Shown piece after piece: positions 60,701 to 64,000 of a stretch of 64,000 bases of DNA. This DNA comes from Calendula officinalis (lineage: Eukaryota; Streptophyta; Magnoliopsida; Asterales; Asteraceae). The stretch is from contig OY970825.1 in NCBI GenBank assembly GCA_963853835.1, forward strand, positions 29,822,835 through 29,886,834, written 5' to 3'. The notes under the pieces were generated by a model that saw nothing but the letters and a program-made list of their open reading frames with translations, did not search any database and was not told the origin of the DNA. Position numbers and translations under genes: made by a program. How positions within the stretch are numbered: the stretch's first letter is position 1; every line of letters begins with the position of its first letter.

Positions 60701-62336
60701 CGTGTTTACTCAAAAAGATCTTAATATGCGACAAAGAAGGTGGATCGAGTTGATTGCCGACTATGATTGTGAGATTGTGTATCACGCGGGAAAGGCTAAT
60801 GTAGTAGCCGACGCCTTGAGCCGAAAGGTCTATGAAAAGCCGAACCGAGGAATTTTATCACGTATAGAAGTCGTCTCGAGTATTATCGAAAGAATCAAGA
60901 ATGCCCAACGAGAAGTTATGGAAAAAGACGAGTTAAGACAAGAACGGTTAGGTAAGAACCAACATTTTCTCGAAAATGCACATGGGTTGAAGACCGTAGG
61001 CGGTCGTATTTGGGTTCCTAAGTTCGGTGGTATCCGAAAAGAATTGTTGTATGATGTGCACAAGTCGAAGTATTCGATTCACCTGGGAAGTACAAAGACG
61101 TACCAAGATATGAAACGGGTTTATTGGTGGCCCGGGATGAAGGCGAGGGTGGCCAAGTATATCTCTAAGTGTGCCACGTGTGCAAGAGTAAAAGCCGAGC
61201 ATCAAGTACCGTATGGGGTAGCTCAATCATTGTTAGTACCTGCCGGGAAATGGGAAGATATAACTATGGATTTCATAGTAGGGTTACCGAAGACGAGTAG
61301 AGGTCACGATGCCATTTGGGTCATAGTTGACCGGTTGACCAAGAGTGCGTTATTTTTAGCTATTCGGGAAACGTTGCCACTTGAGAAATTGGCTAAGTTG
61401 TATGTTGATGAGGTGGTTCGACTCCACGGGGTTCCGTTATCGATTGTTTCCGATAGAGACGCGAGGTTTACCTCGAGATTTTGGCGGTCATTACAAGAAG
61501 AGTTGGGTACAAAGTTGCGGTTGAGCACGGCATATCACCCGCAAACCGACGGTCAAAGTGAAAGAACGATTCAAACGGTTGAAGATATGTTGAGATCGTG
61601 TGTGCTAGATTTCGGGGGTAAATGGGATGAACATTTACCGTTGGTCGAGTTTTCGTACAATAATAGTTATCACTCGACTATCAAGATGCCGCCTTATGAG
61701 GCGTTGTATGGAAGAAAACGTAGAACTCCATCTTGTTGGTTAGAAGCGGGAGAAACGAAACTCACGGGTCCCGAGATCGTGAGAGTGACGAATGAAAAGA
61801 TCGGTATTATTCAAACCAACATGAAAGTCGCCCAAGATAGACAACGAAGTTATTCGGGTTTGAAGAAAAGGCCATACGACTTGGATGTCGGTGACATGGT
61901 CATGTTGAAAGTGTCACCTTGGAAGGGTGTGATGCGGTTTGGTAAGAAAGGAAAGTTAAGTCCAAGGTATGTTGGACCGTTTAAAATATTGAAACGGGTC
62001 GGGCTTCAAGCGTTTAAGTTGGAACTTCCACCCGAGCTTCAAGGTGTGCATGACACCTTTCACGTAAGTTATTTGAAAAAGTTTATCGGGGAAGTTGAAA
62101 ATATTATTCCGTTGCAAGAGTTGCGGGTTGACGGCCCGAACCGGTTGATTGAGGAGCCCGAAGCTATATTAGAAGCGAAAACAAAGAAACTCCGGAATAA
62201 GGAGATCGAGTTGGTGTTGGTCAAGTGGAAGCATTCACTTGGGCCGAATTTGACTTGGGAAGTCAAAGACGAGATTCGGAAGAGGTACCCGGATTTCGTG
62301 AACTATGATGAGATTCCGAGGACGGAATCTTCTTAA
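57726..62336 (+). pseudogene. Tekay-like chromovirus gag-pol with a single nonsense codon
   Basis: One frame of 1536 sense codons from ATG 57726 (MVTTRRSG) to TAA 62334-62336, interrupted only by TAG at 59727-59729. Order: Gag (RWIRETERVIG, then CPERDLEKMHEKF), zinc knuckles CFSCGRPGHVARDC and CFSCHEKGHYSNVC, protease with LFDSGSNYSFVS, RT with RAPYRLAPTEM, MCIDYRELNK, LVMPFGLTNAP and FIDDILIYS, RNase H (SDASNQGLGCVL, YTDHKSLQY), integrase zinc finger (HLGSTKTY, CATCARVK), DDE core (MDFIVGLPK, VSDRDARF, HPQTDGQSERT) and a C-terminal chromodomain-like segment (VKWKHSLGPNLTWEV). Integrase before a chromodomain and long LTRs place it in the Tekay/Del chromoviruses. The stop separates a Gag-protease-RT-start product from the rest of RT; polymerase could be made only by readthrough. 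Confidence 0.93.
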
Positions 62337-64000
62337 GGGGTAGATAGTTAACGACCCGGAATTTGTAAATAAATAAATTGTACAAAAATATGATAAATAA
62401 GGATAAATCGTTTAAAGAACGTAGGAATTGGTTTCGTGTCGTTTGGAGACCGTACGAGAAAGTTATGGGCGAAACCGGGACGAGACAAAGGTGAAAAAGT
62501 GCAGCCTTGGCTGCATATGAAGTTCACGACGCGAACATAGTTCGCGTTCCGTGAAGTCGGGTCAGAGATTTTGTCTATGAGGTGTGATGTAGTTCGCGAT
62601 GGGTTAACGATTGCTAAGTCTGCGTGCAAGGCTTGGAGTTAGCGACGCGAACTTAATTCGCGCCGTGAACTCTGGACGACAGCATTAAAGTCGGGTTTTA
62701 GCTCATTTAATGCATTGGAAAACCCTAGTTTCTTCCATTGACGATTTTTGAGTGCAAGTGCTGATCTTGGTGGATTTGCTCATCAAAGCTTGATAGATTT
62801 CACTCCTAAGTGAAGATTAAAGGTATATCTTCAGTCCTTGATCTTTGTAGCTTTAGATCAATGTATTTTGATGGTTGGGTTGAAACCCTAGTTATTGGGG
62901 GTTATGGTTTATGGTGAATAATTGATGTATACACTTAATAGATGGTATATTAACAAAGGAAACAAGTGTATGATTATGATTTGTAAGAATCTTAAGGGTT
63001 GGTTAAACCTAGGGTTTGGTAAATCACCATAATTGGGGGAAAGTGTTAGTTGATGGTATCTAGTGATAAATGGACACATTATTAGTAGTATGTGATGTTG
63101 AACATTGTATGATTGTTGAATTAGGCTTCCGGTGAAGTCTTGGAGCTTGACTGAATTGTTGGAACGAGGAAACCGGCGGAAAGAATACGGTTGGAGCATT
63201 ATATTGCTAAGGTGAGTACGTGTGGACTTTATCGAGTACATAGCCCTTGAAATACATTTTTATACTTGTGTTACGGTCTAATTGCTTAATTGAGTAGACT
63301 TATAGTCGTTTAGTTAGTTATGAATTATTGTTAATATTTAACTAACTGGTTTGATGATGAATGTGATAGCCGAGAACTAGATTGACATAACCTTTGAGTT
63401 ATGGTGAGAACGAGATGACGTGATGCTAGTTAGTTCGGGGGCAACCCGATAACTAGACATGGTGGTGTTTCTAACTAGTTCGGGGGCAACCCGATAGTTA
63501 GATAGGATAGTGTTTCTGGCTAGTTCGGGGGCAACCCGATAGTTGGATTTATGGGTGCTTATAGCTAGTTCGGGGGCAACCCGATAGTTGGGCACGTTAG
63601 TGTTGCTAGTTAGCTCGGGGGCAACCCGATAACTAGATATGTGTTGCTAGGAAAGCAAGGTTTGGAGTCACCATAGGGTGACTATATATATAGATGGACG
63701 AAATTACTTGTTTGTTGATTACTTGGATAAACGGTTACTATTATTAATGGGTCTAAACCCATGTATCTCACGAGACGTTTTGTCTCACGTACTCCTTGTT
63801 TGTTTTGCTATGTACTCAGGTTCGGGATCGAATGTTTAGGTACGCATGGATAGAGATGCGGGGCCTAGAGTAGAAGAACTTTAGATTGGATTTATGCTTA
63901 GCTTTGGTTTTGATCTATTTTGTAACACCAAACTTTATACTCTGATTTTCATACCAAAGGTTTTTGTAAATCCATATTTTGGAATAGTTCTTCTATTTAT
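62337..64000 (+). mobile_element. PPT and 3' LTR of the Tekay-like Gypsy (runs off the window)
   Basis: The PPT aaggggtagata (62335-62346) overlaps the pol stop. The LTR starts at about 62348, but the expected initial TG is missing: the sequence reads agttaacgacc where the related Gypsy has agttgtaacgacc. The LTR should end near 64053. It contains palindromic ttcgcg words (62520-62670) and the five-unit minisatellite (63422-63639). Confidence 0.88.

Overview
This is nuclear DNA from a flowering plant, most likely a eudicot. The evidence is two intron-rich plant genes, a splicing factor SF3a60 and a trithorax-type histone methyltransferase, sitting in a sea of LTR retrotransposons and small DNA transposons. 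The element styles (chromovirus Gypsy with minisatellite LTRs, Sirevirus-like Copia, many MITEs rich in the word gacccgtt) resemble Asteraceae genomes, but that placement is an inference. Nothing here looks prokaryotic or viral outside retroelements.

Layout. (1) 1-7014: a decayed Ty1-Copia element on the + strand whose two LTRs are identical over the 275 bases visible twice. It is inserted in (2) 7019-10316, the 3' end of a Sirevirus-like Copia element: a broken env-like ORF, polypurine tracts and a 3' LTR. (3) 10333-21704: a minus-strand Copia element bounded by an exact TTGGG target duplication and seemingly identical 590-bp LTRs. Its pol gene holds four head-to-tail copies of a 1641-bp segment, separated by a 214-bp piece of reverse transcriptase in inverted orientation (period exactly 1855 bp). 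(4) 21705-27231: a remnant of another minus-strand Copia element, AT-rich spacer and three MITEs (MULE-like, hAT-like, Stowaway-like). (5) 27232-37727: a possible Helitron containing a nested, coding-deficient Gypsy element (27742-35325) that shares its PBS-side and PPT-side sequences with the nearly intact Gypsy at the right end of the window.

(6) 38241-51110 is the gene island. A 1.49-kb MULE-like element ends about 0.2 kb before the start codon of the SF3a60 gene (12 coding exons, + strand, 506 aa). This gene converges on an ATX3/4/5-type histone-lysine methyltransferase gene (23 coding exons, - strand, 1065 aa). I could join both open frames across every intron; two introns of the ATX gene need GC donors. 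The introns of both genes carry MITEs. The two proteins act in different processes (U2 snRNP assembly, chromatin marking) and nothing suggests they are functionally linked beyond being neighbours.

(7) 51111-64000: the ATX upstream region, a dimer-like MITE with perfect 9-bp target duplication, a PIF/Harbinger transposase pseudogene cut by a Gypsy LTR, two truncated Gypsy LTRs joined head to head, and a Tekay-like chromovirus whose 1536-codon gag-pol frame is broken by one TAG codon. Its 3' LTR runs off the window.
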